A stretch of 64,000 bases of DNA from Escherichia marmotae (GCF_002900365.1 NZ_CP025981.1:12161-76160); one strand, 5' to 3'. Shown: positions 18,885 to 29,401, counted from the stretch's first letter. Notes: generated by a model not told the origin, from the letters alone. Numbers and translations are program-made.

Positions 18885-18901
18885 CTATAAAAAAACGATA
18901 C
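18885..18901 (-). promoter_or_regulatory. MxiE box (exact consensus)
   Basis: The reverse strand reads GTATCGTTTTTTTATAG, a perfect match to GTATCGTTTTTTTANAG, upstream of and pointing at the ospE-like gene. It predicts activation by MxiE-IpgC when the secretion apparatus is active. Confidence 0.9.
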
Positions 18902-19036
18902 TATTTGAGTTAACTGTTAACAGCTCGTCTGCATCGTATTTTTCGATTAGTTAAATTTTTATTGCATCATGTTCTGGGTTAAGTATTCAATGTGTTGATT
19001 ATGCTGTAAACTCTCTTTTTTGGCTGAGAGTTCTCA

Positions 19037-19425
19037 ATGGTTAAAGTTGACGTAAAATGCCCGTTTTGTGGGCAAACCGAATCAGTTAAAAAACATGGTT
19101 TGGTAAGAGCTAAACATCAGCACTATCGATGCCAAATGTGCCGCTGGACTTTCCAGCTTGATTATGCTTATCGTGCCTGCCAGCATGGTATGAAAGAGCA
19201 AATTGTGACCTTGTTATGAACAATGCATGTATCATCGACACCGCCCGGGCGTTGTACATCAGCATTAATGCCGTTGTGCGCATATTAAAAACTCTCTGAA
19301 AATCTGAACCTCAGGAACAGCCTGAAACGGCTAAACCGAAAGACTCTTGGGTATTCGAAATCTACAGAAATGTACGATAAAGTGATTGGTACATTTATTG
19401 AGCGGGAGTGTTAACTGATATAACA
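19037..19425 (+). pseudogene. IS1-family remnant (insA plus insB pieces)
   Basis: The frame at 19037 gives an InsA-like zinc-finger start (VKCPFCGQTESVKKHGLV; HYRCQMCRWTFQL) that stops early. Downstream pieces resemble InsB (KTLGYSKSTEMYDKVIGTFIERE, with the usual C-terminal IERE..Y pattern). Frameshifted and shortened, not active. Confidence 0.7.
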
Positions 19426-19873
19426 AAAATTAACACTTTGAATACACGACCCTTTTTGAAAAAACGTTGACGGATATAGCGACGCTGGTTGTATCCCGAA
19501 TTAATATTAATGTCCGATGCTGAAACAAACGTCTTGAAGTTCATTGCGTATAGCTACATACAGAAAAATGTAACGAAATCGATAAATAGTTCGAGAAAAA
19601 TATAACAAATAATATAATAATTGGGAATAAAAAAGACAAAAACACTCTATTTATTGGTCGCATAAAGACTCGCAATACATCAATAACATCATTAAAAACT
19701 ATGGAAATAGTAAACGGGTATGGTATATCTATATATGTGGACCCTAATCATTCCGGATGTTCAAACAGCACCAAATAACTGGGCCGGGTCACAATGGTAA
19801 TAGGTAATCTATTGACTAAAATCTTCTGAATTAATCAAGCTCATCATTTGATAGAATTACTGGAATAATATAA
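19426..19873. other. IS630-type tail plus upstream region of dsbA-like gene
   Basis: 19440-19560 is a decayed copy of the IS630-type 3' end found intact-frame at 42570-42690 (tttgaa.aaacgttg..ggatatagcgacg). 19561-19873 is AT-rich with no gene; the promoter of the next gene should be here. Confidence 0.45.
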
Positions 19874-20515
19874 ATGCGTACAATGAAACTAATGCTCCTT
19901 TTTTTGTGTATGGCTATAGCTGGTTCAGTGAATGCACAGGAGAACGGATTGTATTCAACACTGGATAAAACGGTTGCCGGCGCTGTTCAGGAAAAGGAAA
20001 ACGTCGTTGAGTTTTTCTCTTTTTACTGCCCTCCCTGTTATGCTTTTTCTCAGGAGTACGGTATTGATAAGGCTGTCCGCGAGAATCTGCCTGCTGACGG
20101 AAAAATGGTGAAATACCATGTTGGATTTCTGGGTAGTCTGGGAGAAGAACTTACCCGTGCATGGTCAGTGGCGATGGTGATGGGTATTGAGGATAAAATG
20201 GAACCTCTGTTATTTCAGGCTGTTCAAAAAACGAGGGAGCTAAAATCTTCCAAAGATATCCGTAATGTCTTTGTCCGCGCGGGAGTGCTTCCGTCAGAAT
20301 ATGACCGTATGCTGGCCAGCCCTGAGGTGGCAGATATGACGGCGAAGCAGAAACGTCTTTTTCGGGAGTACGGAGTGACGGGTACGCCATCCGTTTATGT
20401 TAATGGAAGGTATCGTATTGAGAACAGCGCCTTTCGGGCAGACAGCGTAGAGGATTTTCGCAAAAAGTATGTTGCTGCGGTGACATCGTTGCTGCAGGAG
20501 CAGACGGATAAATAA
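19874..20515 (+). CDS. DsbA-family thiol:disulfide oxidoreductase (SrgA-like)
   Basis: 213 residues: a signal peptide (MRTMKLMLLFLCMAIAGSVNA, cleavage likely after NA) and a thioredoxin fold with the active site CPPC in FFSFYCPPCYAF, a helical insertion and the cis-Pro loop GVTGTPSVYVNG. DsbA itself has CPHC; CPPC is the active site of SrgA, the plasmid-borne DsbA paralogue of the Salmonella virulence plasmid that oxidises fimbrial and secretion proteins. It should work in the periplasm and would need DsbB for re-oxidation. Invasion-plasmid products such as the secretin-associated Spa32 depend on DsbA-type oxidation, so a role with the virulence machinery is possible. Confidence 0.85.
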   Translation: MRTMKLMLLFLCMAIAGSVNAQENGLYSTLDKTVAGAVQEKENVVEFFSFYCPPCYAFSQEYGIDKAVRENLPADGKMVKYHVGFLGSLGEELTRAWSVAMVMGIEDKMEPLLFQAVQKTRELKSSKDIRNVFVRAGVLPSEYDRMLASPEVADMTAKQKRLFREYGVTGTPSVYVNGRYRIENSAFRADSVEDFRKKYVAAVTSLLQEQTDK

Positions 20516-20528
20516 GTTGTTACAACGT

Positions 20529-21080
20529 ATGAAGTCAGTATGGGTTGCCGGGTGCTGCAGCCATGAAACAACTGGCGTGATACACCTGTTAAAGGGGGCG
20601 GGGATTGCCGCCAGACCTCTTCGATCAGTTTTCCGACTCTGTGCTGGAGATACACTGATTCTCTGCTTCAGTAGTGCGCCGTTGCTGGGAGGATGGCGGT
20701 ATCTGAGGATAACACAATGGGTAGCCTGTCGTTATGATATCCGGCTGGTTGTTCTGTGTCCTGATGAGGTGTACCGGAGCGGTATTATATATGGCAGTAA
20801 TATTGTGGTGGTGAATGGAGTTTGTGGGAGTATTCAGCTATCCCTGTTATTACAGCAGGCAGTACAGCGTTGCCTGCCGGGGACTGAAAAGGATGTTCAG
20901 GTGTACATGTGGTCATCTTTCAGGGAGAAGGCATCTCTGGCATTGTCTGTCAACCCGGCTTCGGAACCGGACAAGGCGGCTGCACTAAAAGCATATCGTC
21001 GGAGGTGGGTGATGCTTCAGCGTCTGGGATTTGTATCCCTGATAAAACTGCAGGTTTTTATGGCCGGTTTTTTCAGGTAA
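20529..21080 (+). CDS. Hypothetical protein, possible LuxR-type regulator
   Basis: 183 residues from the ATG at 20529, 13 bases after the dsbA-like stop, so probably one operon (a TTG at 20517 is an alternative start). The end (ALKAYRRRWVMLQRLGFVSLIKLQVF) resembles the last two helices of LuxR-type DNA-binding domains. In Salmonella pSLT the srgA neighbourhood also has LuxR-like regulators. The rest (MKSVWVAGCCSHETTGVIHLL.. with a receiver-like hydrophobic pattern) is not recognised. IS debris follows at once, so the C-terminus may be shortened. Confidence 0.5.
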   Translation: MKSVWVAGCCSHETTGVIHLLKGAGIAARPLRSVFRLCAGDTLILCFSSAPLLGGWRYLRITQWVACRYDIRLVVLCPDEVYRSGIIYGSNIVVVNGVCGSIQLSLLLQQAVQRCLPGTEKDVQVYMWSSFREKASLALSVNPASEPDKAAALKAYRRRWVMLQRLGFVSLIKLQVFMAGFFR

Positions 21081-21345
21081 CCACGTTCAGTAATATCAGT
21101 GTGGGCGACACGTCAGCATCGTACATTTCTTTGAAATGTGGCGACGATTTCACGCGTGCTCATGTCTTTCGTGTAAAGCGAGATAGTTTGCCGAGCTATT
21201 GTGTAATGCGCATCTGTTTTTTCGAATAAGTTGTGGCTGAAGGTACCGTCACGATCTCGAGGGGTTTTGAGTTCAACTTCGCCATCAGTGCTGGGCAGTG
21301 TTTTAGTGGAGTAGTTGTTACGTGCATTACTCCTTTTTCGGCTGG
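21081..21345 (-). mobile_element. IS256-family transposase fragment
   Basis: The reverse strand encodes a decayed version of the IS256/IS1414 N-terminal region (compare 30400-30530: tgaaggtaccgtcacgatctcg.gg..ttttgag). No open frame. Confidence 0.6.
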
Positions 21346-21399
21346 TTTTTGTCGTTCCTGAGATGCTCTGTGGGTTCAGAACTTGTGTTCGACTGGAAG

Positions 21400-21560
21400 C
21401 GGCTTTGCGGGAAGCTGTTACAGAATGGCGCCTTTACCTACCCGGTTATTAAAGCGCTGCAGGCCATGTGGGGCATTCAGTTCATTACTGCTGTTGGTTT
21501 AATTTCTGAACTTGGTGATCTGACCCGTTTTGAACATCCACGGCAACTGATGTCATGTAT
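21400..21560 (+). mobile_element. IS110-family transposase fragment
   Basis: Encodes ALQAMWGIQFITAVGLISEL and GDLTRFEHPRQLMS, the C-terminal Ser-domain block of IS110/IS116/IS902 transposases, joined directly to IS3 sequence. Confidence 0.65.
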
Positions 21561-21884
21561 CGTTCACACGGATCGTGGAAGCCAGTAGAGTTCAGCAGAT
21601 TATTGGCGCTGCTGAAGCGGCATAATCTGCGTGGCAGTATGAGCGCAAAGGGCTGCTGCTACGATAATACCTGCGTGGAAAGCTTCTTTCATTCGCTGAA
21701 AGTGGAATGTCTCCATGGAGAACACTTTATCTGCCGGGAAATAATGCGGGCAACAGTGTTTAATTATATCGAATGTGATTACAATCGCTGGCGACGGTAC
21801 AGTTGGTGTGGCGGTCTCAGTCCGAAACAATTTTAAAACCAGAACCTCGCTTAGAGCTGTGTCCATATTACGAGGGTAGGATCA
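21561..21884 (+). mobile_element. IS3 3' fragment (insF C-terminus and right end)
   Basis: Carries VHTDRGSQ, a one-frame break, then LLKRHNLRGSMSAKGCCYDN through LSPKQF and ends at the IS3 right terminus ggtaggatca. It differs more from the other IS3 copies here than they do from each other, so it is older or a different iso-form. Confidence 0.75.
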
Positions 21885-22674
21885 GTTTCCATAAAATAGC
21901 GAACTTTTTTCAACAGCTTCCACATTGAGCGGCACTGATGAGATCGCACAATCCGGGCTGAGTTCCCTCAAAGTGCTCTACTATTCGGCGCAGCTATTTA
22001 GTGAAGAAAACTCCACCAGAATATGAATTTGCAATATTGAAAACAGAACAAGCAGAGTGTATATGTAAACGGATTGCCGCAAATTTCATGCGGAGAATTC
22101 CATTATTCCAGCCTTAGTACTGGGCAGGAAAAACGTGAAAACTGGCGTAGCCAGATACAGAATGACTGAATTGTCAGTTCATAAGCCCCACACCAATGTA
22201 GTTCACTGAGTTTACTCTTAGGGGATTTCATTATAAAATGCTTAATCTGAGGCTAAGCAGAGATAATAAAAGATCTGGCAGTGGGCTATTTTATTGCAAT
22301 GTGTGTATTATTTTAACTTATAGATATTATCTATGGAATGTGATTGCTTTTTTTATAAGCACTAAAAATAAAATTATTTTTAATAAGCATTACACACAGC
22401 AAGGAACGCCCCCCATGAAAACATTATTTATTTTTAAACGTCATCTTAAATATAATTAAGTTTACAAAAAATGTAAAACAATCGCATAACCACAATTAAA
22501 AAATCACTTGCAACTCGAAAAAAAACCGACACAATCAAATATCCACAGAATTATTTACCATTTTTACAGTCATATTTCGTTTTATAGTAATAAGGGAGGT
22601 AAAGATATGTGCTCATAGAATATAAATAAAAGATAGTCTTTGTTATCATATTTAATTTTAATGGAATTTATAAA
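21885..22674. other. Gene-free region upstream of the adhesin gene
   Basis: The first part (to about 22010) holds an IS630 terminal fragment (gtgctctactattcggcgcagctattta). The rest is very AT-rich and should contain the adhesin promoter. A short ORF at 22238-22459 has no support. Confidence 0.45.
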
Positions 22675-25600
22675 ATGACGGTAAGAGTAAATAGTTATTC
22701 GGCAACGTTTAAGTTAACTGCCATATTTAATATGGCAATTCATCTGCTCATGTCTATTTCATTAACGTTTATACCATATCCAGCATATTCTTCAGAAACA
22801 TTTAAACTTATACCAGCAGATAAAATCGACACAAAGTACAAAACAAAATCTTATATTTTGTTGGAAGGAGAGTCAATAAAAACAATTCTAGACAAAAACA
22901 GGATTACTTTAGCAGAACTAAAAAATATAAACCAAGAAAAAACATTCCCAGATGGCATTGAAAATATAAAAGAAGGAGACGAAATTAATATTCCTGCCGT
23001 TTCTTTTGTACCAGTAATATGGGATGAGATAGGGGATAAGAATTCGGAGAGTGAAAACCTTCATAAAGTGGCATCTGTAGCTAAAAATATTGGAGAATCT
23101 TTTTCTAATGCCAGAGCGATAGCTACGAGCACAGTTAGCCGTCAAATTCAACAATGGTTAAGTAATTTTGGGACAGCCCGCGTAAAGATTGAAACAGATG
23201 AGAATTTTTCTTTGAAAAATTCGCAAATAGACTTGCTTATGCCCTTATTTGAACAAAAAAATAGTTTCCTTTTTAGCCAGGGAAGCTTACATCATACAGA
23301 TGAACGATTTTTATCAAATTTAGGAATCGGCTATCGTTGGTATAATAATAATTGGATGCTGGGAAGTAACTCTTTCTTAGATTATGACTTGTCTCGAAAC
23401 CATACTCGTTTGGGTGTGGGGGTAGAATATTGGAGAGACTTTCTAAAATTAGGAGCTAATGGTTATTTACGCTTAACAAATTGGAAGAGCTCGCCAGATC
23501 AGGATGATTACGAAGAGCGACCAACGAATGGGTGGGATATCCGGTCTCAGGTATGGCTTCCTACTCTTCCACAGTTGGGTGGTGAACTGAGATATGAACA
23601 ATATTATGGAAATGAAGTCGGACTTTTTGGCAAAAATAATCGGCAACATGATCCTTATGCTATTACAGCAGGAATTAATTACACACCATTCCCTTTATTA
23701 ACATTCAATACCGAATATAGCGAAGGAGCCTCTGGTGTAAAAGATGCACGCATTGGGGTTCAGATGAATTATCAGCCAAATATTCCATGGCAACAGCAAA
23801 TTAATCCTGATGCTGTTTCTGCAAAGCGTACATTAACAGGGAATCGTTATGACTTTGTTGAACGTAATAATAACATTATTTTAGAGTACCGTAGAAAAGA
23901 GGTTATTAGCCTGAAGACGACAAAGCTAGTGACTGGGTATGCAGGGGAGAAAAAATCTCTTGGTGTTTCAATAAACAGCAAATATGGCATAGAACGTATT
24001 GACTGGTCAGCATCGTCATTAATAGCAGCAGGTGGAAAAATCATATCAGATGGTAACTCTGATTACAGTGTGGAACTGCCAGCTTATCAGTCTGGTCAAC
24101 AGGGGATAAATACATATACGATCACAGCAGTAGCTGTAGACAAAAAAGGTAATGTTTCGAATAAGTCAGAGACACAAATAAGCGTTACACAGGCAGCTAT
24201 TAATGCCAACATGAGTACACTCACTCCGGATAATGTAATTCTTCCTGCAGACGGAAAATCTCAGCAACAATTGGTGCTTAGAATAAATGATCATGAAGGT
24301 AACCCGGTTGATATATCTGAAAAAGAAATAACGGTACAAAAAGAAACAAAGCAAAGGGGGAAAACAGGAGCAATATTCACCCCATTTAGTCGTCAGGCTA
24401 CAGGAGAATACGTTTCAATTCTTACAGCGGGTACAGAATCTGAAATTTTCACCATAACTCCATTTGCACGTAATACTCGCTTGGCATCCGCAAATGTCAC
24501 CTTTACGAAAGAATACAGATCGTCACTGAGTGTAACGCCAACAACAATTACTGCAGGGGTAGAAAATGCAACTGTTAGAGTTATTGTCAGGAATGCTAAT
24601 GGTGATTTGCAAGATGATATGGAAAATCATATTAAATTAAAATTTTCTCCTGATTTATCTATTACCACAAGCACTTTTGTTAAGATAGCTGAGGGGGTTT
24701 ATGAAGCTCAGATAAGTGGTAAAAAAGCAGGTAAGACAACCATCACAGCATTAGTGAATGGTGCTTCTGTAATGGAACAGACTCATTTGACTCTGAAAGC
24801 AGATGTCAGTTCTGCCACAATTAAAGGTAAAATCAGCGCTGAACCAACATTTGCTGTTGTCGATGAACAGGTAACTTATACTGCACTACTTGTCGATAAA
24901 AACAATAATCCATTAGGAGAAGGTGTCCCTGTCGCTTGGTCCTCTAATAATGGAAGCATATTAGGAGATATTGTAACCAATACAGATGCATCAGGCAGTA
25001 CCCGTGTTACTGTAACTCGCTCACAAGCAGGAACAGCAAAAGTCAGTTTAATTCTCCCTTCAGGAACAATTAATGCACCAGATGTTTTATTTAGTGAAGG
25101 GAGACCGGATGAATCGCGCTCTGAACTTAATTTAACACCCACTACCATTATGGCAGGTAAAGAGTTTGCAATATTGGAATTGGTGTTGAAGGATCAAAAT
25201 GGTAATCCCTTATCAGGGCAAATGGTAAAAGGAAATAGTGATAATACATCTGTAACTATTGGCGATGCTCAAGAAGATAATAGCAAGCCAGGTCATTATA
25301 TAATGGCAGTTACCGGGAATAAATCGGGTTTAGCAAACTTGTCTGTTATGGTAAATAACAAGACGTTGAATAAGACAAGAAACTTGACTGTAAAAGGTGA
25401 TGTAGATAGTTGGAATATTGTTCAGGTTACACCAACTAAAAATAGTTTTACGGCTGGAGATGCTAACGGTGTGACATATAGTGCAACAGTAACTGATGCC
25501 CTCGGAAATAAATTACCTGGGGTTGTTGTTTCGTGGCAACTAAAAGGACAAGCCGAAAGTTTTGATCCTGTTTCTCGTACTAATAATGATGGTATTGCAA

Positions 25601-27612
25601 CTACAACAGTGAAAAGTAATACTTCGGGAGAGTTGATAATGACAGCATATCTCGATGATAATAATAAAAAACAGGCAAGCAAGGTGGTTGTAATCCCAGG
25701 AATTTTAGATGTATCTAAATCCAGCTTTATAGCGGATAAAAAGAGCATCGGAGCGGATGGTAAAGAAACTGTAACACTGACAGTAATACTGAAGGACATC
25801 TATGATAATGGCATTACAAATAAAGCGATAAATATTGATGGCTACAACGCATTGAGTGGCTTCACCCTTTCACCTGTCACTGATAATGGTGATGGGAGCT
25901 ATCAGATTAAGGCAATGTCAACAAATAAAGGACAAGTAACTTTGTTGGCAAAAGTCGATGGTCAAACAATAGGCTCTGGTATAACTATTACAGTCGGAGC
26001 AACTACACCAGATATACGTTTTGCTAATGCTCAACAGAGAGTAAGTTACACCAAAAACTTTACACAATCACAAATAGCAAATGGTATACCAGGCGAAGTA
26101 CAGCAAATGTGGTCCAGTTCTTCACCTGAAGTGGCCTCAGTTAATTCCTCTACTGGTAGAGTAACCTTACATAAGTCAGGAGTGGCCACCGTCACAGTGC
26201 AAACTTCAGGTAATGGTCAGTTCAATCCTGCTCAGGCCAGTTATGAGTTAGTTGTTGATAAAGCGGAGCCGGGTTTGAAATCTACGCAATCAATAATTCA
26301 AACTAAATGGAATGACAAGACTGAGAATAAAATAGAGGTTGCCTTTGATAATCAGGATGTGGGAGGTGAGTTATCTCTTGAATACATTGTTGATAATCCT
26401 TCTGTAGCAACAATTTCTGATAATGGTGTGCTGAGCAAAGTTAAACCTGGTTCAACTAATATCATTGCGACAACAAAAGAGAATGAAAGATTTAAATCTG
26501 CCTCTATAAAAGTCCCATATATAATTAATAAAGGTGTTCATTTAATTGTCTTTAATAAAACAACTGAGGAAACAAATGATAAAGCAAGTTATATCGTGCA
26601 ATCTCCAAATGAAAATGTCCCTTCAGAGTTACAAATAAGGTGGGAGAGTAGTAATCCTAATGCTGTTAACCTCACTGAGTCAGGGACCATCTCCTCATTA
26701 GGAGAGGGCCAGTCGAGGCTAACACTGAATGTACTACCTAACGAATATTATGAGCAAAGTAGTGGATACTATGATGTAGAAGTATATACGAAACCAGTTA
26801 TTGGTATACATGATGTTCAATATACAAACCAAGGGGAGAGGAACTCCTCGGGAGAATGGAAACCATTTTATACATCAGATAGTATGATGTTTAACTGGAG
26901 AACGCAGGATAAGTATAAAAATCCGCACAAAGTCGCTGTGAAACTGAAAGATAAAAACACGGGGCAAACTCTATATGATAAAGAATACAGTTCAATATCT
27001 GAGTTTGAAGATAGAAATGAAAGCATCCCCGCAAATAAATCATTTTGGGATAAAACGATAACTCTTGAAATAATTTATTATGGTAGAGCCGGAAGTGATA
27101 ATAGCATATATAGCAAAGATATTTCTGTTAAAGCTCTTACACCACCGGAATTAAAAGGGCTTGAATTTTCTGTTATGTCTTACATCGCCTGGAACGGTGA
27201 TAATTCTCCAGCAGGTATGTGTAGGAAAAACCTACTTGAAGGGTTGAGACATGTTATTATTGCCCCCAGAGCCAAGTTTAATTTTGGTTCAAATACTTTG
27301 CTTGAACCAATGAATTTAATTCTTAGACAAAAGGCAATAAACGGGCATGGCGCTGCTAGCAAGGATATATTGCAGGGAGCTGTCAGTGGTAGTGTGGATT
27401 TTTATTCAAATGATTTTGGCGCAACTTCTGTCAACTCGATGGGAAATGATTGTTGGGAAAACCACTGGGGAAATCACTCGGTAGAGGTACAATTGAGTTA
27501 TAGAGGAAAAATGTATACATATAAAGACGAATCAACAATGAATTGGGACGGATTTGGTACAAACATGTCAGGAGCAAATAATTTTCGGAAACTATCTGGA
27601 CAATGGGAGTGA
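22675..27612 (+). CDS. Inverse autotransporter adhesin of the intimin/invasin family
   Basis: 1645 residues. Order: long N-terminal signal (about 1-40, ending PYPAYSS); a LysM-like periplasmic module (about 55-105: YILLEGESIKTILDKN); the outer-membrane beta-barrel typical of this family (about 165-430: DLLMPLFEQKNSFLFSQGSL, LGIGYRWYNNNWMLGSNSFL, WRDFLKLGANGYLRL); then a series of Ig-like Big_1/Big_2 domains (repeats of LTPTTIMAGKEFAILELVLKD and GNPLSGQMVKG type) to about 1350; and a C-terminal tip with two Cys and many aromatics that resembles a lectin-like end. It should display its C-terminal part outside the cell to bind host surfaces. It is AT-rich, flanked by IS debris on both sides, and not part of the standard S. 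flexneri pINV gene set as I know it. Confidence 0.9.
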   Translation: MTVRVNSYSATFKLTAIFNMAIHLLMSISLTFIPYPAYSSETFKLIPADKIDTKYKTKSYILLEGESIKTILDKNRITLAELKNINQEKTFPDGIENIKEGDEINIPAVSFVPVIWDEIGDKNSESENLHKVASVAKNIGESFSNARAIATSTVSRQIQQWLSNFGTARVKIETDENFSLKNSQIDLLMPLFEQKNSFLFSQGSLHHTDERFLSNLGIGYRWYNNNWMLGSNSFLDYDLSRNHTRLGVGVEYWRDFLKLGANGYLRLTNWKSSPDQDDYEERPTNGWDIRSQVWLPTLPQLGGELRYEQYYGNEVGLFGKNNRQHDPYAITAGINYTPFPLLTFNTEYSEGASGVKDARIGVQMNYQPNIPWQQQINPDAVSAKRTLTGNRYDFVERNNNIILEYRRKEVISLKTTKLVTGYAGEKKSLGVSINSKYGIERIDWSASSLIAAGGKIISDGNSDYSVELPAYQSGQQGINTYTITAVAVDKKGNVSNKSETQISVTQAAINANMSTLTPDNVILPADGKSQQQLVLRINDHEGNPVDISEKEITVQKETKQRGKTGAIFTPFSRQATGEYVSILTAGTESEIFTITPFARNTRLASANVTFTKEYRSSLSVTPTTITAGVENATVRVIVRNANGDLQDDMENHIKLKFSPDLSITTSTFVKIAEGVYEAQISGKKAGKTTITALVNGASVMEQTHLTLKADVSSATIKGKISAEPTFAVVDEQVTYTALLVDKNNNPLGEGVPVAWSSNNGSILGDIVTNTDASGSTRVTVTRSQAGTAKVSLILPSGTINAPDVLFSEGRPDESRSELNLTPTTIMAGKEFAILELVLKDQNGNPLSGQMVKGNSDNTSVTIGDAQEDNSKPGHYIMAVTGNKSGLANLSVMVNNKTLNKTRNLTVKGDVDSWNIVQVTPTKNSFTAGDANGVTYSATVTDALGNKLPGVVVSWQLKGQAESFDPVSRTNNDGIATTTVKSNTSGELIMTAYLDDNNKKQASKVVVIPGILDVSKSSFIADKKSIGADGKETVTLTVILKDIYDNGITNKAINIDGYNALSGFTLSPVTDNGDGSYQIKAMSTNKGQVTLLAKVDGQTIGSGITITVGATTPDIRFANAQQRVSYTKNFTQSQIANGIPGEVQQMWSSSSPEVASVNSSTGRVTLHKSGVATVTVQTSGNGQFNPAQASYELVVDKAEPGLKSTQSIIQTKWNDKTENKIEVAFDNQDVGGELSLEYIVDNPSVATISDNGVLSKVKPGSTNIIATTKENERFKSASIKVPYIINKGVHLIVFNKTTEETNDKASYIVQSPNENVPSELQIRWESSNPNAVNLTESGTISSLGEGQSRLTLNVLPNEYYEQSSGYYDVEVYTKPVIGIHDVQYTNQGERNSSGEWKPFYTSDSMMFNWRTQDKYKNPHKVAVKLKDKNTGQTLYDKEYSSISEFEDRNESIPANKSFWDKTITLEIIYYGRAGSDNSIYSKDISVKALTPPELKGLEFSVMSYIAWNGDNSPAGMCRKNLLEGLRHVIIAPRAKFNFGSNTLLEPMNLILRQKAINGHGAASKDILQGAVSGSVDFYSNDFGATSVNSMGNDCWENHWGNHSVEVQLSYRGKMYTYKDESTMNWDGFGTNMSGANNFRKLSGQWE

Positions 27613-27639
27613 TAAAATGTGAGAATTATTTAATTCTTC

Positions 27640-27910
27640 GTAAAAAACGAGTCTGTTGACCATTCTGTTTCCTTAAAGGTGACCGTCAAGGCGGTCACCA
27701 AACTCGATAAGAAAGCGCCTCATTTCCATTCACCAGTCCCTCAGCGGCATTGTCCATTTCTGTGACGTGGCTTGGATTGCCAGCCACACCACCTTTTTTA
27801 CTGCCTCGTCCGTTGGGAACACCTTGCGTTTCTAATGGCATACCGGATCAGGCTGTTCAGCGACTCGATGGCGTTCGTTGTGTAGATGACTTTGCGATGT
27901 GTCAACGCCA
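27640..27910 (-). mobile_element. IS256-family 3' fragment
   Basis: The reverse strand encodes HRKVIYTTNAIESLNSLIRYA, then frame-broken sequence matching the C-terminus of the IS1414-type transposase (..RLDGHF-like end at 27690). Confidence 0.7.
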
Positions 27911-27964
27911 AGATTGTTGACCGTTTTGGGGTGCGGATGTTTTCATGGACTCTCAGAAGATAAA

Positions 27965-28245
27965 TAATGTTTACCGAAGCAGAACGGCTCTGCTCAATTG
28001 AACTTAGCTGCGCGGAATAGTAGAGCACTAATTTCCCGTGACGAACGACGCCTGATGCAGAAAGCTATCCATAAAACACACGATAAAAATTATGCCCGCA
28101 GACTGACTGCCATGCTGATGCTGCACCGGGGCGACCGTGTCCGCGACGTTGCCAGAACGCTCTGCTGCGCCCGTTCATCTGTTGGGCGCTGGATTAGAAC
28201 GCACAGGAAAAATGGACAATGCCAGTCCTGAGCTGGAATTTGACA
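27965..28245 (+). mobile_element. IS630-type 5' fragment
   Basis: Begins with the cttagctgcgcggaatagtag end motif and encodes SRDERRLMQKAIHKTHDKNY .. HRGDRVRDVARTLCCARSSV, the helix-turn-helix N-terminus of an IS630 transposase; the catalytic part is missing. Confidence 0.75.
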
Positions 28246-28284
28246 TTGTCACAGTTAGCTATTTATTTTGAAGGTCGACTGAAT

Positions 28285-29401
28285 TGTATTAGTCGCGACT
28301 TGATCTGACACCTGGCCTTGAAAGGTTGAGAGTTACCGGTTTTGATATGGGTGTCGAATCCTTATACAAAACACGAGGTAACTCTCATGCTTCATACTAC
28401 CAATCCCGTCATCAAACACAAAACAGGTTTGCTCAATCTGGCTGAAGAACTCAATAACGTATCTAAAGCCTGTAAAATCATGGGGTCTCCCGTGATACGT
28501 TTTACCGTTATCGCGAACTGGCTGATGAAGGCGGTGTGGATGCGCTGATTAACCGCAGCCGACGCGCGCCCAATCTCAAAAATCGTACCGACGACGCAAC
28601 TGAACAGGCTGTTGTTGATTATGCTGTCGCGTTCCCTGCGCATAGTCAGCACCGGACCAGCAATGAGCTGCGTAAACAGGGCGTTTTTATCTCAGGAAGT
28701 GGTGTCCGCTCTGTCTGGCTGCGCCACAATCTTGAAAACTTCAAAAAGCGTCTATGACGAGGCTTGTGGCGAAATTGAAACCGCTCATCCGGGTTATCTG
28801 GGCTCTCAGGACACGTTCTACGTGGGCAACCTGAAAGGTGTAGGACGTATTTATCAGCAGACGTTCGTTGATACGTACTCGAAGGTTGCGCACTGCAAGC
28901 TGTATGTCACTAAAACGCCGATTACAGCGGCTGATCTGTTGAATGATCGCGTGTTGCCATTTTACGCGTCTCAGGACCTGCCAATGCTGAGAATACTGAC
29001 CGACAGGGGTACGGAGTACTGCGGCAAAGTGGAGCAGCATGATTACCAGCTTTATCTGGCAATAAATGATATCGACCACACGAAGACCAAAGCGATGTCG
29101 CCGCAGACAAACGGCATCTGCGAACGGTTCCACAGGACGATATTGCAGGAGTTTTATCAGGTAGCGTTCCGCAAAAAACTGTATGGCGAACTCGATACAT
29201 TACAATCAGATCTTGATGAATGGCTGGCTCGCTATAATAATGAGCGAACTCATCAGGGGAAAATGTGCTGTGGCCGGACGCCAATGGAAACATTACTTGA
29301 TGGAAAACGCATCTGGGCTGAGAAAAATTTAAGCCAGATGTAATCTGACAGATACCTGTATAAATAACCGGTAACTGTCAGATCAGGTCTGAGCTAATAC
29401 A
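28285..29401 (+). mobile_element. IS481-like element with 7-bp target duplication
   Basis: Ends are imperfect inverted repeats, tgtattagtcgcgacttgat on the left and, reversed, tgtattagctcagacctgat on the right. The flanks 28278-28284 and 29402-29408 are both actgaat, a perfect 7-base target duplication, so this insertion has stayed in place since it happened. Confidence 0.75.
28387..29343 (+). pseudogene. IS481-type transposase, frameshifted and internally deleted
   Basis: N-terminus from ATG 28387 (LAEELNNVSKACKIMG) loses frame near 28485 (the expected ..VSRDTFYRYRE continues in another frame), reads to NLENFKKRL at 28757, and resumes in the first frame at YDEACGEIETAHPGYLG. The stretch normally between FKKRL and DEACGE is missing, so there is a deletion there. 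The catalytic core (DTYSKVAHCKLY, TDRGTEYCG, NGICERFHRTIL) is present, but the protein cannot be made whole. Confidence 0.75.
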
